64,000 bases of DNA from Methylophaga sp. OBS3 (GTDB lineage Bacteria > Pseudomonadota > Gammaproteobacteria > Nitrosococcales > Methylophagaceae). Shown piece after piece: positions 32,865-41,701 of the stretch (positions are counted from its first letter, which is position 1; each line of letters opens with the position of its first letter). The notes beneath the pieces were generated by a model. The model did not search any database and was not told the DNA's origin. It saw only the letters and a list, made by a program, of their open reading frames with translations. The stretch spans positions 1 through 64,000 of the forward strand of contig NZ_JAPDMU010000006.1 in NCBI RefSeq assembly GCF_026319325.1, given 5' to 3'. The translations under genes and the position numbers were made by a program.

Positions 32865-33452
32865 ATGAAATTACTCAGCGATTTTTTACCGATCATTCTC
32901 TTTTTTATTGCCTATAAATTTGGCGGTGGCACTTATGAATGGGGCGGACAAAGCTATGAAGTTGCCGGTATTTACGCCGCAACGTTTGTCATGATGGTCG
33001 CCACTTTATTGCAAGTGCTTTACACCTGGTTGCGCTATCGTCGCACTGAAAAACAACATCTCATCACGCTTGCTTTAGTCATGGTGCTGGGCGGTGCAAC
33101 TTTATGGCTGCAAAATCCTGAGTTTGTTATGTGGAAACCAACGGCTGTTAATTGGTTATTTGCTGCAGCATTCATCGGTGCCAAAATTTTCACCGACAAA
33201 ACCTTGCTTGAACGCTTGATGGAAAACCATATTCAACTGCCAACTTTTGTTTGGTCTCGCTTGAATACTGCTTGGGTGCTTTTCTTCATTTTCTCCGGCT
33301 TTCTCAACATTTATATCGCCTACGGTTATTCAGAAGAAACATGGGTCAACTTTAAACTGTTTGGCTCATTAGCTATCACCATCGTCTTTATTGCGGGTCA
33401 GGCGCTGTACTTATCAAAGTACGCCACTGAAGTCCCTAAAACGCGAGATTAA
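32865..33452 (+). CDS. yciB: Inner-membrane septation protein A (YciB)
   Basis: A 195-aa YciB/IspZ-family protein of about five membrane helices: MKLLSDFLPIILFFIAYK, the conserved HLITLALVMVLGGATLWLQN and FVMWKPTAVNWLFAA, and SRLNTAWVLFFIFSGFLNIYIA. In E. coli it interacts with cell elongation and division proteins; the biochemical role is unknown. It heads the yciB-yciI-bolA-PilZ gene string, with only 53 bp to the divergent rnm start. Confidence 0.95.
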   Translation: MKLLSDFLPIILFFIAYKFGGGTYEWGGQSYEVAGIYAATFVMMVATLLQVLYTWLRYRRTEKQHLITLALVMVLGGATLWLQNPEFVMWKPTAVNWLFAAAFIGAKIFTDKTLLERLMENHIQLPTFVWSRLNTAWVLFFIFSGFLNIYIAYGYSEETWVNFKLFGSLAITIVFIAGQALYLSKYATEVPKTRD

Positions 33453-33455
33453 GGT

Positions 33456-33755
33456 ATGTGGTACGCGATTATCAGTGAAGATAAAAATGATAGTTTGGAA
33501 CGTCGCTTAGCCGCTCGACCAGCACATTTAGCACGCCTACAATCTTTGCAAGACGAAGGTCGTTTGTTACTAGCAGGCCCACACCCAGCGATTGATAGTG
33601 AAGATCCTGGCGCTGCAGGTTTTACTGGCAGTCTAGTGGTTGCTGAGTTTGATAGCCTGCAAGCTGCTCAAGCTTGGGCCGGCGCAGATCCGTATATTGA
33701 TGCTGACGTCTACGAAAAAGTCACTGTTAAACCTTTCCGTAAAGTATTGCCATGA
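33456..33755 (+). CDS. yciI: YciI-family protein
   Basis: A 99-aa YciI (dimeric alpha+beta barrel) protein: [28 protein letters not shown] with the conserved [32 protein letters not shown]. The His/Asp pair of the family is retained. No enzymatic role is established for this stand-alone form. It is 3 nt after yciB, and the stop overlaps the bolA start by 4 bp. Confidence 0.93.
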   Translation: MWYAIISEDKNDSLERRLAARPAHLARLQSLQDEGRLLLAGPHPAIDSEDPGAAGFTGSLVVAEFDSLQAAQAWAGADPYIDADVYEKVTVKPFRKVLP

Positions 33756-34018
33756 GTACCGAAGATATACTGCGTGAACGTCTCCAGTCACTAAATCCTG
33801 ACACATTAGAAATCATTGATGAAAGCCACTTGCATGCTGGTCATGCAGGTAATACCGGTGGCGGTCATTTCAATATTTTTATTGTCAGCGAGCAGTTCTC
33901 TGGCTTACTGCCATTAAAGCGTCATCGCTTAGTATTTGATGCTGTGGGTGATTTGATGCAACAAAAAATCCATGCACTCAGTATCAAAGCCAAAACGCCG
34001 GCGGAATTTAACGGTTAA
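33752..34018 (+). CDS. bolA: BolA-family protein
   Basis: An 88-aa BolA. The core is [31 protein letters not shown] with candidate His ligands, then [14 protein letters not shown] and [11 protein letters not shown]. BolA proteins pair with monothiol glutaredoxins to carry [2Fe-2S] clusters and can affect cell shape and biofilm. It overlaps yciI by 4 bp (ATGA), and the next gene starts 2 nt later. IbaG is shorter; this one looks more like BolA proper. Confidence 0.92.
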   Translation: MSTEDILRERLQSLNPDTLEIIDESHLHAGHAGNTGGGHFNIFIVSEQFSGLLPLKRHRLVFDAVGDLMQQKIHALSIKAKTPAEFNG

Positions 34019-34020
34019 AA

Positions 34021-36204
34021 ATGGCTGATGCCGATAGCCGCCAGAAAAATCAGGCGTTCCTGCAACAAATGGAACGTCAGCGGCTACAAAAGCCTTGTCT
34101 ACGGGCTATTGATTTACGGGGCAAAGTCATTGGTGAATGTCAGGCTTACCAAATTGGTCAGCAAACACATTATCTCGACGATCGAAGTTACCTTCTACTT
34201 AAAACCCTACTCGAACGCAGCGATAATAAATTTACCGTTGGGGTGTTTGAAGCTTGGCAAAAAGCACGCGAATTACTCGATAAACAAACCACCACACCAC
34301 AAGCGCAGGCCCCAAAGCCCATTTTGCTTCGCGATGCTGACCACTATCAAAAAATAGACTTCTCTCAACCGATTTTAAGACGCGAACTTCGGCTTAACAT
34401 CGCGACCAATGTGCTGGTTGATGTCGATGAACTTCGTTATCACGCCACCACAATTGATATGAGTGTGAGTGGTATGCGGATCAGTATGCGACCCACGCAG
34501 TATTTGCAAAAAGACCAGCATGTCTTGATATCACTGCCGCAGTTACAAGAAAACGCGCCAGAAAACCTGTTAACCGAGCTGACCTATCAAATCACCTCGT
34601 TACAACATACACCACAGCAAACCATTGCCATCATCCAACGCCAATGCAGTGATGATATTCAGTTAAATTATTGGCTTACGCAGTGGTTACATGACAAGCA
34701 ATCACTGAGCGTTGTGAATCTTGATAGCGAATTACTGAATATCGCTAACGAATATTATCTAAGACTATTCTGCCAATACTTTTCAAGCCCACTATTTTGG
34801 GCTGAGCAAGACTTAAGTAATATTTTGTTTACACACTCAAGTGAACCAGCAGAGTCCGTTTTAAATTCGCTAGAAAAAGTACAAGTGCTTAACAAGCTTC
34901 CTATTCAAGCCTTAGAAACAGCACAGGCCGTTCTGATACAAATTAATCAGGATGATACACTCTCTTGGGCTGACACGAATGATGCTGTACAAATACAGCA
35001 ACTGTCTTCTCATAAGGCCGCTAAAAAACAGTATTTGTTACGTAAACAAACAATTACTTTTTCAGCTGAACAAGTTTCTCAAACGCTTGAGCCACTTGCA
35101 GCGCGCCAATCAGATTTAGCCCTATCACTTGCTGAGAAATTGCAGCAATGCCAACTTTTGTTAACCCTGACCGATATCTCTACTGGTAATCATGACTTCG
35201 TTAAATCAGATGATATTAATGAGCATGAAAATGTGTCTGAAACGTCGATTTCATTGCCAGAAGCACAGCGCTTAAGCCTTTACATCACCCGCAGTACTGA
35301 GCGTTACGAAATCCATACTCCAATCCAACTGCATATCAATCAGCAGCAGTTATCACTGGTAACCAACGAATTATCAGCGGGGGGCTTATCGGTGAGAGTA
35401 CCGGCATCACAATCAGTGACCACCGGTAGCCGAGTCAACGTTGATTTCACTCGCTGGCAACAACAAAGCAAATTGAAACTCACCCAAGTACCGTATGAAG
35501 TGCGTAGCCAACAACATTGGCAGGGTATGACATTGTTAGGCCTGCGCAGATTAGTTGAGAGCTGCCCTAGCAGTATCAATACTTTTTTTGATCAGATCCT
35601 CGCCGAAAATAAACCTACATTAAGTGTTCGTAATGATGATCTTGCCCTGCAACTCAGCAGCCGATTATTTGCAAATCAACTGCGCGATAACTTGGCTGAT
35701 GTTTTGTTATTTTTTGGTTTAGACGCTGACAACAACCGTATTTTGCAAGCTGTTGCCTCAACAACCAACAATAACGCCAATTCCCACCAGTCGCTATGGC
35801 AAGCTATCAGTTATGCCACAGGCCGCATCACTCAACCGCTTAAACTACCGATTAGCGACTTGCAAGCAGGGTTGCAGTTTGGTCTGTATGCGTTTAGTCG
35901 AACCACAGAGTCAGAATGGCAAATTAGTAGTGATCTCTTGTTTGAAGATATGGCAAGTAAACAATTCTTTATTAACCGAGCGATGAACTCGGCGGAATAT
36001 CGATTCTTTAATTGCCAGTTGCAGCCAATCAAACCAACAACTTGGTCAGCCGCTGCCGATTTGCAGCAGCAATTAACGCAACTTCGCCGTCACAATAATC
36101 ACAAAGTGAAGCAAATCCGTGAAACGCTTAGTAGTTTATTTGTAATCGCGCAGCTCACCGATATTACCCAAGTACTTGTTAACCAGTTTGGAAATAAGTC
36201 TTAA
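34021..36204 (+). CDS. Large protein with two PilZ-type c-di-GMP-binding domains
   Basis: A 727-aa protein. The first PilZ domain has the full motif: RRELR at 120-124 (RxxxR) and DMSVSG at 146-151 ([D/N]xSxxG). A second PilZ-like region has RSTER at 424-428 and ELSAGG at 450-455, with Glu replacing the usual Asp/Asn. The rest is helical and Gln-rich without a recognised domain, and no signal peptide or membrane helix is seen. It probably binds c-di-GMP and acts as an effector, but the partner is unknown. Third gene of a tight yciI-bolA-pilZ string; it overlaps convergent pmbA by 4 bp. Confidence 0.8.
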   Translation: MADADSRQKNQAFLQQMERQRLQKPCLRAIDLRGKVIGECQAYQIGQQTHYLDDRSYLLLKTLLERSDNKFTVGVFEAWQKARELLDKQTTTPQAQAPKPILLRDADHYQKIDFSQPILRRELRLNIATNVLVDVDELRYHATTIDMSVSGMRISMRPTQYLQKDQHVLISLPQLQENAPENLLTELTYQITSLQHTPQQTIAIIQRQCSDDIQLNYWLTQWLHDKQSLSVVNLDSELLNIANEYYLRLFCQYFSSPLFWAEQDLSNILFTHSSEPAESVLNSLEKVQVLNKLPIQALETAQAVLIQINQDDTLSWADTNDAVQIQQLSSHKAAKKQYLLRKQTITFSAEQVSQTLEPLAARQSDLALSLAEKLQQCQLLLTLTDISTGNHDFVKSDDINEHENVSETSISLPEAQRLSLYITRSTERYEIHTPIQLHINQQQLSLVTNELSAGGLSVRVPASQSVTTGSRVNVDFTRWQQQSKLKLTQVPYEVRSQQHWQGMTLLGLRRLVESCPSSINTFFDQILAENKPTLSVRNDDLALQLSSRLFANQLRDNLADVLLFFGLDADNNRILQAVASTTNNNANSHQSLWQAISYATGRITQPLKLPISDLQAGLQFGLYAFSRTTESEWQISSDLLFEDMASKQFFINRAMNSAEYRFFNCQLQPIKPTTWSAAADLQQQLTQLRRHNNHKVKQIRETLSSLFVIAQLTDITQVLVNQFGNKS

Positions 36205-37526
36205 GCAGCAACGGTCATTCGGTCGATGAGCACTGAGCCACTGCGGGTATTACCGCGAAGATCGATATCATTACCAACCGATTGAATACCCATAAACATG
36301 TCTTGTAAGCGGCCCGCAATGGTGAACTCATCAATGGCGTGTTGGATTTCACCATTCTCAACCCAAAATCCAGCAGCCCCTTGAGAATAGTCACCAGTAA
36401 CGATATTACTGCCCATGCCCATGGTTTCGGTGACGATGACACCGCGGTCCATTTGCTTCAGTAATCCAGCAAAATCTAGATCACCGGAATCAATGGTCAG
36501 ATTATGTACACCGCCAGCATTACCCGTGGTGGTGGTGTTCAATTTACGTGCTGAGTAGCTGTCTAAAACATAACCTTGCAACACACCGTTTTGGATAATA
36601 TCGCGTGCTTTGGTGGCAACGCCCTCACCATCAAAGTTAGCACTGCCCATGGCTTTTTGGATATGTGGTTGCTCATGGATATGCATAAACTCAGGGAATA
36701 TTTGTTGGCCTTTCGCATCCAGTAAAAAACTGGCTTGACGATATTGTGCGCCGCCACGAATGGCTGAAATCAATTGACCAAACAGGCTACTCGCCATTTC
36801 AGCAGCAAATAATACTGAGTATTGGCCCGTTTTAACCTCTTTGGCATTTAGTCTTGATAACGTTCGCTCAGCAGAACGTCGGCCAATAAACGTGGCATCT
36901 TGCAGATCATTGGCATCACGGGCCTGGTCATACCAATAATCCCGTTGCATGCCTTTTTTATCTTGGGCAATCAACGTACAGCCAATGCTATGACGGCTTG
37001 ATTGGGTGCTACCAGCAAACCCTAAGCTATTGGCATACACTCTTCGACCTTGATGTGTTGAGACACTGGCGCCTTCAGAGTTTGTGATTTGTGATGAAAA
37101 ATCTCGCCCAGCTTGTTCACATTGCATCGCCAATTCAATCGCTTTATCAGGCGAAATATCCCAAGGATGATAAAGCGACAAGTCAGGAAACTCTGTCGCT
37201 AACAATGATTTATCTGGCAAACCAGCAAACTCATCTGCTTGGGTAAACTTGGCAATGCTGCAAGCCATCGCGACAGTTTCCGCAATAGCAGATTCACGTA
37301 AATCAGATGTGCTTGCTGATGCCTTACTCTGACCGAGATAAACCGTGATCGCCATACCGGTATCGTTGTTGTGTTCTAGCGTTTCGATTTCTGCCTGACG
37401 CACAGAGACAGATAAACCATGGCTATTTGAAATACCGACCTCTGCAGCAGTGGCGCCCAATTGACGTGCTTTATCCAGCGCAAATTCTGCGGCTTTTAAC
37501 AACGTCGCTTCGTCATATTGACTCAT
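36201..37526 (-). CDS. pmbA: Metalloprotease-like PmbA (TldE)
   Basis: A 441-aa PmbA/TldE-family protein: AAEFALDKARQLGATAAEVGISNSHG at the start, YWYDQARD, GRRSAERTLSRLNAKEVKTG, PHIQKAMGSANFDGEGVATK and GNAGGVHNL near the end. TldD/TldE heterodimers mature peptides such as microcin B17 and degrade CcdA; the TldE subunit itself lacks the HExxxH zinc site. ATGA overlap with the upstream JAMM gene. Confidence 0.94.
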   Translation of the reverse strand: MSQYDEATLLKAAEFALDKARQLGATAAEVGISNSHGLSVSVRQAEIETLEHNNDTGMAITVYLGQSKASASTSDLRESAIAETVAMACSIAKFTQADEFAGLPDKSLLATEFPDLSLYHPWDISPDKAIELAMQCEQAGRDFSSQITNSEGASVSTHQGRRVYANSLGFAGSTQSSRHSIGCTLIAQDKKGMQRDYWYDQARDANDLQDATFIGRRSAERTLSRLNAKEVKTGQYSVLFAAEMASSLFGQLISAIRGGAQYRQASFLLDAKGQQIFPEFMHIHEQPHIQKAMGSANFDGEGVATKARDIIQNGVLQGYVLDSYSARKLNTTTTGNAGGVHNLTIDSGDLDFAGLLKQMDRGVIVTETMGMGSNIVTGDYSQGAAGFWVENGEIQHAIDEFTIAGRLQDMFMGIQSVGNDIDLRGNTRSGSVLIDRMTVAA

Positions 37527-37933
37527 ATGATTAAATCTACCTCTTCGAGTTTTCCTGACTGACGGTCAAAGCCACGCATTTCCAACACCCCTTTTGTATT
37601 CAGCGATATCAGCAAATACAACGCCTCGGGAAAGTCAGCAACATCTTCATCAGTAATCGCGGGCAATGCTGGTGAATTTGGGTGTGAGTGATACACCGCA
37701 TATAACGCTTGCTCGGCTGCCTCTATAGCTTTTATAGCTGTTAATTGCTCGCTAGCATTTAAAGCAAACATGACGCTCGCATCAGTTTCCTGCATTTCTA
37801 ATGGATAGCAAACACAGTCATCTTGCTTACGGCCCACTAGCCCACAGACTTCACGGCTGGGTGAAAGCTGCGCCTGATGTAACAGTGCGTTAACTAACGT
37901 ACGCGGTATACGCACGGTTTGTTTCTGCGTCAT
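37523..37933 (-). CDS. JAMM/MPN+ metallopeptidase (Mov34/MPN/PAD-1 type)
   Basis: A 136-aa JAMM-domain protein: E28 in SREVCGLVG, H82 and H84 in YHSHPNSPALPA, and D95 in TDED. These fit E...HxHx7SxxD except that Ala92 takes the Ser place. Such small bacterial JAMM proteins (e.g. Mec+-like) remove C-terminal residues from ThiS/MoaD-like sulfur carriers or ubiquitin-like tags. It sits directly after a MoeB-like E1, a linkage known in prokaryotic ubiquitin-related systems. Start set at ATG 37931-37933 after AAGGAAA, just past the E1 stop; the longer frame is rejected. Confidence 0.88.
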   Translation of the reverse strand: MTQKQTVRIPRTLVNALLHQAQLSPSREVCGLVGRKQDDCVCYPLEMQETDASVMFALNASEQLTAIKAIEAAEQALYAVYHSHPNSPALPAITDEDVADFPEALYLLISLNTKGVLEMRGFDRQSGKLEEVDLII

Positions 37934-37934
37934 A

Positions 37935-38690
37935 TTATTTTCCTTGAGCATGGCAGACCGGACAGGCCGGATCTTGCGGGAGTCGCATTTCCCGTATTTG
38001 CAAACTGAGTGCATCAATCATTAATACTCGTCCAGAGAGTGACTGACCGGCATCGGTTAACAATTTGATGGTTTCGATGGCTTGTATGCTACCGATTAAG
38101 CCCAATAATGGCGATAAAACACCATTTTCAGCACAGCTTTGTGGCGTTTCATTGCCTTCGTCATCATATAAACAGCGATAGCATGGTGCCCCCCCCTGGC
38201 GTGGGTCAAATACCGTAACTTGGCCCTCCCAACGTATTGCCGCACCGGAGACCCATGAGGTTTGAGTTTGTTGGCAAAGACGATTGAGTAAAAATCGACT
38301 GGCAAAGTTATCAGTACAATCCACCACCACATCAATGTCAGGCAATAATGTGCTTAACTCGTCGTCATCGAGACGCTTAGCAATACACTCAACGACAACC
38401 TCTTCGTTTAAGGCATTGATTGTCGTTGCTGCGGAATCGGTTTTGAGTTGGCCGACCGTCTCAGTACGGTGGATAATTTGGCGCTGTAAATTGGTTAGCT
38501 CGACCTCATCATCATCGACCAGTACCAAGTTACCGACACCACTTGCTGCCAGATAAAGTGCAACCGGTGAGCCTAAACCGCCCATACCGATAATCATTAC
38601 ACGACTATTAATCAGCTTTTGCTGGCCATCGTATTCAAGGTGCGGCAACAAGATATGCCGACTGTAACGTAATAATTGTTGGTCATTCAT
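37935..38690 (-). CDS. moeB: MoeB/ThiF-family adenylyltransferase (E1-like)
   Basis: A 251-aa E1-like enzyme: ATP site GMGGLGSPVALYLAASGVG, Arg in NLQRQIIHRTETVGQLKTDSA, metal/ATP DCTDNFASRF, two Cys pairs (CYRC, CPVC) for structural Zn, and ENGVLSPLLGLIGSIQAIE. It would adenylate the C-terminal Gly of MoaD or ThiS. No sulfur carrier gene is next to it. ATGA overlap with prmC, and the JAMM gene follows at once. MoeB rather than ThiF is the likelier name, but not certain. Confidence 0.88.
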   Translation of the reverse strand: MNDQQLLRYSRHILLPHLEYDGQQKLINSRVMIIGMGGLGSPVALYLAASGVGNLVLVDDDEVELTNLQRQIIHRTETVGQLKTDSAATTINALNEEVVVECIAKRLDDDELSTLLPDIDVVVDCTDNFASRFLLNRLCQQTQTSWVSGAAIRWEGQVTVFDPRQGGAPCYRCLYDDEGNETPQSCAENGVLSPLLGLIGSIQAIETIKLLTDAGQSLSGRVLMIDALSLQIREMRLPQDPACPVCHAQGK

Positions 38691-39550
38691 ACCGGTATTT
38701 TACCTGATGGCAACTGCCCCATGACCACCCTGTCCTGTCCACCAAAATCTTGATGACCACTAACCTCAATAAACCCAGCAGCTTTAAATAAATTCTGAAC
38801 AGCTTCTGATTGGTTCCAGCCATGCTCAATCAAAAGCCAGCCGCCTGATTTCAATACATCAGGTGCTTGATGCACGATATGTCTGATGTCATCCAGTCCA
38901 TCGCTGCCTGAAGCGAGTGCTGAGCGTGGTTCAAAACGAAGGTCGCCGGTCTCAAGATGCGGGTCGTCATCTTCAATATAGGGTGGATTACTCACCAATA
39001 GATCTAAACGATTGGCAGCTATCATCGTCGCCCAAGCACCTTGAGAAAACTGCACATTTTTCACTGCATAGGTTTCAGCATTTTGACGAGCGACTTTTAA
39101 CGCGGGAAGTGAATAGTCACTTGCCAACCAAAAACTGTCTGACCGTTGCTTGGCTGCTGCTAACGCAATTGCACCACTACCGGTACCAAGATCAGCACAC
39201 ACCGCATTTATAGGCATTTTACTTAATGCCAGTGTCACTAAAAGCTCAGTATCGGGCCTAGGTATTAACGTGGCATCGGTGACCGCCAGATCCATATCCC
39301 AAAAACCACGATAGCCCATCAGATACGCGACTGGCTGGCCTGAGTTTCTGGCATCGATCAGCTGAAAAAACGTGACAGCTTCATTATCAGAGAGTGGTTC
39401 GTTGGCATCGGTCACCAGTTTTACCAATGAACACCCCAGCACATGACACAGCAATAACTCGGCTTCTTGACGAGCATCCTGAGTATTTAATTGGGCACTG
39501 GCTTGCTGTAACGCTTGCGTCAGCGTTATCTCACTCACTAAGTTCACCAA
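38687..39550 (-). CDS. prmC: Peptide chain release factor N5-glutamine methyltransferase PrmC
   Basis: A 287-aa SAM-dependent methyltransferase that modifies the GGQ glutamine of release factors. Marks are AELLLCHVLG, LIPRPDTELLV, ADLGTGSGAIALA and the catalytic VSNPPYIEDDD. The start is uncertain: TTG at 39550, GTG at 39547 and GTG at 39538 (giving MSEITLTQALQQ) are all in frame, and no ATG is available; none has a good Shine-Dalgarno. prfA and hemA are not adjacent here. Confidence 0.93.
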   Translation of the reverse strand: MVNLVSEITLTQALQQASAQLNTQDARQEAELLLCHVLGCSLVKLVTDANEPLSDNEAVTFFQLIDARNSGQPVAYLMGYRGFWDMDLAVTDATLIPRPDTELLVTLALSKMPINAVCADLGTGSGAIALAAAKQRSDSFWLASDYSLPALKVARQNAETYAVKNVQFSQGAWATMIAANRLDLLVSNPPYIEDDDPHLETGDLRFEPRSALASGSDGLDDIRHIVHQAPDVLKSGGWLLIEHGWNQSEAVQNLFKAAGFIEVSGHQDFGGQDRVVMGQLPSGKIPV

Positions 39551-40558
39551 CTATATGACGCTGATGATAAGTGCAGCTAAGGCAATACCAATTGCCGCCC
39601 AAGCTAACGTCACATTACGTTTACCAGCATTTTCTAGTTCTGCACGTTGGCTCTGTAACTGTGTTGTTAATGCAGCATTTTGTTGCGCCATCGCTAACTC
39701 CAACTGTGGCGTAATGGCTGAGTTTAACTGCGTTGATAATTGCTGTTGAACTTGCGTCGAAATCATCTCAGCAAGCTGCGTATTCATTGTTGATTCAATC
39801 GATAACTGTTGCTGATGAAGCCATTCAACTGACTGTTGCTGTAATACCGCTTGCCATTTTTCCGACACATCAAAGTTTTGAAATGCCTGCTCTAAAGCTG
39901 AGTTGACTGTTGCCGACACTTGGTTAGTGTCAACTTGTTGCTGAGATTGAGACTGGCTCTGCGCAACCGATGCGGCAATTTGCTGGCGAATGACGGGCAA
40001 TACCGCATCAACGATTGATTGTTTTGCAGCGTCAATCTGCTGGCTTTGTTGCTGTGCCAACTCAACACGCAGTGCTGGCAATGCTTGTTGTTCAATTTGC
40101 TGGCGAACTTCGCTGATAACAGCAGAAATATCCAGTGTTGGTGTGACTGCTTCAGGCTCAGCTGTTATTGCTGTTTCTGCTGCTTTAGTAGGCAACTGAC
40201 TTAACACTTGTTGTAACGCTTCTGAGGCTGGCGGTTTAGCTAATACGGTTTCTGCGCCAGCTTCTACAGCAGCATTTTTCTCGATATCACTATCATTTCC
40301 CGTACAAATCACCACAGGAACCGCCTGTAATTTCCCATCAGCTTTGATAGTACGTGTTGCCGTCAGGCCGTCCATGCCAGGCATCATTAAATCCATAAAG
40401 ATCACGCTCGGCAAATGTGTTTGCTGTGCTAACCATGCCAATGCATTTTCAGCACTGTCGTGCTCAACGACGTCGAACTGTTGTGCCAGCAGGAGTTTAT
40501 TTAGCGTCAACCGCGCCACTTTGGAATCATCAACCACTAATGCCAATTTATTTGTCAT
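39551..40558 (-). CDS. Response regulator with C-terminal membrane anchor
   Basis: A 335-aa protein. Residues 1-120 are a complete receiver: DD at 10-11, phospho-acceptor D56 in FMDLMMPGMDG, Thr86 and Lys108. Residues of about 135-310 are Gln-rich and strongly helical (coiled-coil-like), with many QQ runs and no known output domain. The last 20 residues (VTLAWAAIGIALAALIISVI) form a hydrophobic helix ending exactly at the C-terminus, so the protein looks tail-anchored with the receiver in the cytoplasm. The kinase partner and output are unknown. It stands between prmC and a DUF3301 gene. Confidence 0.8.
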   Translation of the reverse strand: MTNKLALVVDDSKVARLTLNKLLLAQQFDVVEHDSAENALAWLAQQTHLPSVIFMDLMMPGMDGLTATRTIKADGKLQAVPVVICTGNDSDIEKNAAVEAGAETVLAKPPASEALQQVLSQLPTKAAETAITAEPEAVTPTLDISAVISEVRQQIEQQALPALRVELAQQQSQQIDAAKQSIVDAVLPVIRQQIAASVAQSQSQSQQQVDTNQVSATVNSALEQAFQNFDVSEKWQAVLQQQSVEWLHQQQLSIESTMNTQLAEMISTQVQQQLSTQLNSAITPQLELAMAQQNAALTTQLQSQRAELENAGKRNVTLAWAAIGIALAALIISVI

Positions 40559-40568
40559 AGCTTGTTAC

Positions 40569-40880
40569 CTATGCCACTCGATGAGGATCTAATTGAATAT
40601 TCTTTACCCGTTTGCCCAGCATAACAACCTCACCACGATAACGCTGATTACCATCACTAGAAAACTCAAAAAAATAACTCCGCTCAAAAGCCATACGACC
40701 TTTAAGGTTTCGCTTTAAACGGATTTTCTGCCAAGCCACTGTGTCGTTTAAAAAGCTGACATTCATTGACTCACAATATTGCTTAGCGACTCGGGTTGCA
40801 TGCTCAGCAACACCTCGGCTATCCCACCAAAACCAGCCGATAGCCATCAACAAAATTAAAACAATCGTACTGTCACTCAT
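40569..40880 (-). CDS. DUF3301 family small membrane-anchored protein
   Basis: A 103-aa protein with an N-terminal hydrophobic helix (STIVLILLMAIGWFWWD), then the DUF3301 pattern AEHATRVAKQYCESMNVSFLNDTVAW, FERSYFFEFSSDGNQRYRGEVVMLGKRV. Function unknown for the family. Its ATG overlaps the rsmE stop by 4 bp (ATGA), the common pairing for this family in gammaproteobacteria. Confidence 0.85.
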   Translation of the reverse strand: MSDSTIVLILLMAIGWFWWDSRGVAEHATRVAKQYCESMNVSFLNDTVAWQKIRLKRNLKGRMAFERSYFFEFSSDGNQRYRGEVVMLGKRVKNIQLDPHRVA

Positions 40881-41605
40881 CCAATATCACCCCAACTTGC
40901 TTGGACAATGGCCAATGCTGCCGCTGAGGCCGTTTCTGTTCTTAAAATGCGTGGCCCAAAACGTAATGCGGTATAGCCACTTTGTTTCGCATCCAGAATT
41001 TCGCTATCGCTAAGCCCACCTTCAGGCCCGATAAGTAAGGTCACTGCCTTTTGCTTGGCAAGTCCACTAAAGCCTTGATCGGCTGTTGGGTCTAAAACCA
41101 ATTTACAATCCGTTTGACTGTTAGCAAGGGCATCTGACAAATCCACAACAGGTGCCAATGTCGGTAACACCGCTCTGCCACTTTGCTCGCAAGCACTGAC
41201 CATCACACCATGCCAATGTGCCCAGCGTTTATCAGCCCGCTCTCCTTGGAGCTGAACATTACAGCGCTCAGTGATGACCGGCACGATATGTTGCACCCCC
41301 AGTTCAACGGCTTTTTGTATCGCATAGTCCATGCGCTCACCACGCGAGATGCCTTGTAGCAAAAATACCGGTAAAGGTGACTCACTATTATTTTCTACTT
41401 CGCTTGTAAGCCTTGCTTTTGCTTCACGTTTGGCGACATCGGTGATCTCGGCGAGATATTCAGCCCCCTCACCATCAAATAATTGGATTTCAGCCCCTGC
41501 TTTTAGACGTAATACCTGAATTGCATGACGAAATATCGTGTCAGGTAGCGAAAAAGCTTCGTTCCACTGATATGGGCCGGGATAATAAAAACGTAAACTT
41601 CGCAT
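40877..41605 (-). CDS. rsmE: 16S rRNA (uracil1498-N3)-methyltransferase RsmE
   Basis: A 242-aa SPOUT methyltransferase with N-terminal PUA-like region (FRHAIQVLRLKAG) and the C-terminal knot: KAVELGVQHIVPVITERC, LLIGPEGGLSDSEI and LGPRILRTETA-like FGPRILRTETASAAAL. It methylates U1498 of 16S rRNA. ATG at 41603-41605. Divergent from the IMPase gene over about 96 bp. Confidence 0.96.
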   Translation of the reverse strand: MRSLRFYYPGPYQWNEAFSLPDTIFRHAIQVLRLKAGAEIQLFDGEGAEYLAEITDVAKREAKARLTSEVENNSESPLPVFLLQGISRGERMDYAIQKAVELGVQHIVPVITERCNVQLQGERADKRWAHWHGVMVSACEQSGRAVLPTLAPVVDLSDALANSQTDCKLVLDPTADQGFSGLAKQKAVTLLIGPEGGLSDSEILDAKQSGYTALRFGPRILRTETASAAALAIVQASWGDIG

Positions 41606-41685
41606 GAAATATTGCGCTTAATTAATGTTGATAATGGCAGTTTACAGGCTGCTTCACTGGCTTTGAATAAGCAGGTAAAAATCAC

Positions 41686-41694
41686 TGCTATACT
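41686..41694 (+). promoter_or_regulatory. Extended -10 promoter directly before IMPase gene
   Basis: TGCTATACT is an extended -10 element (TGn plus TATACT at 41689-41694) ending 7 nt before the ATG at 41702. The predicted transcript would begin at or next to the ATG, and no Shine-Dalgarno is visible, so the mRNA may be leaderless. Confidence 0.35.
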
Positions 41695-41701
41695 CTAGCC
41701 C

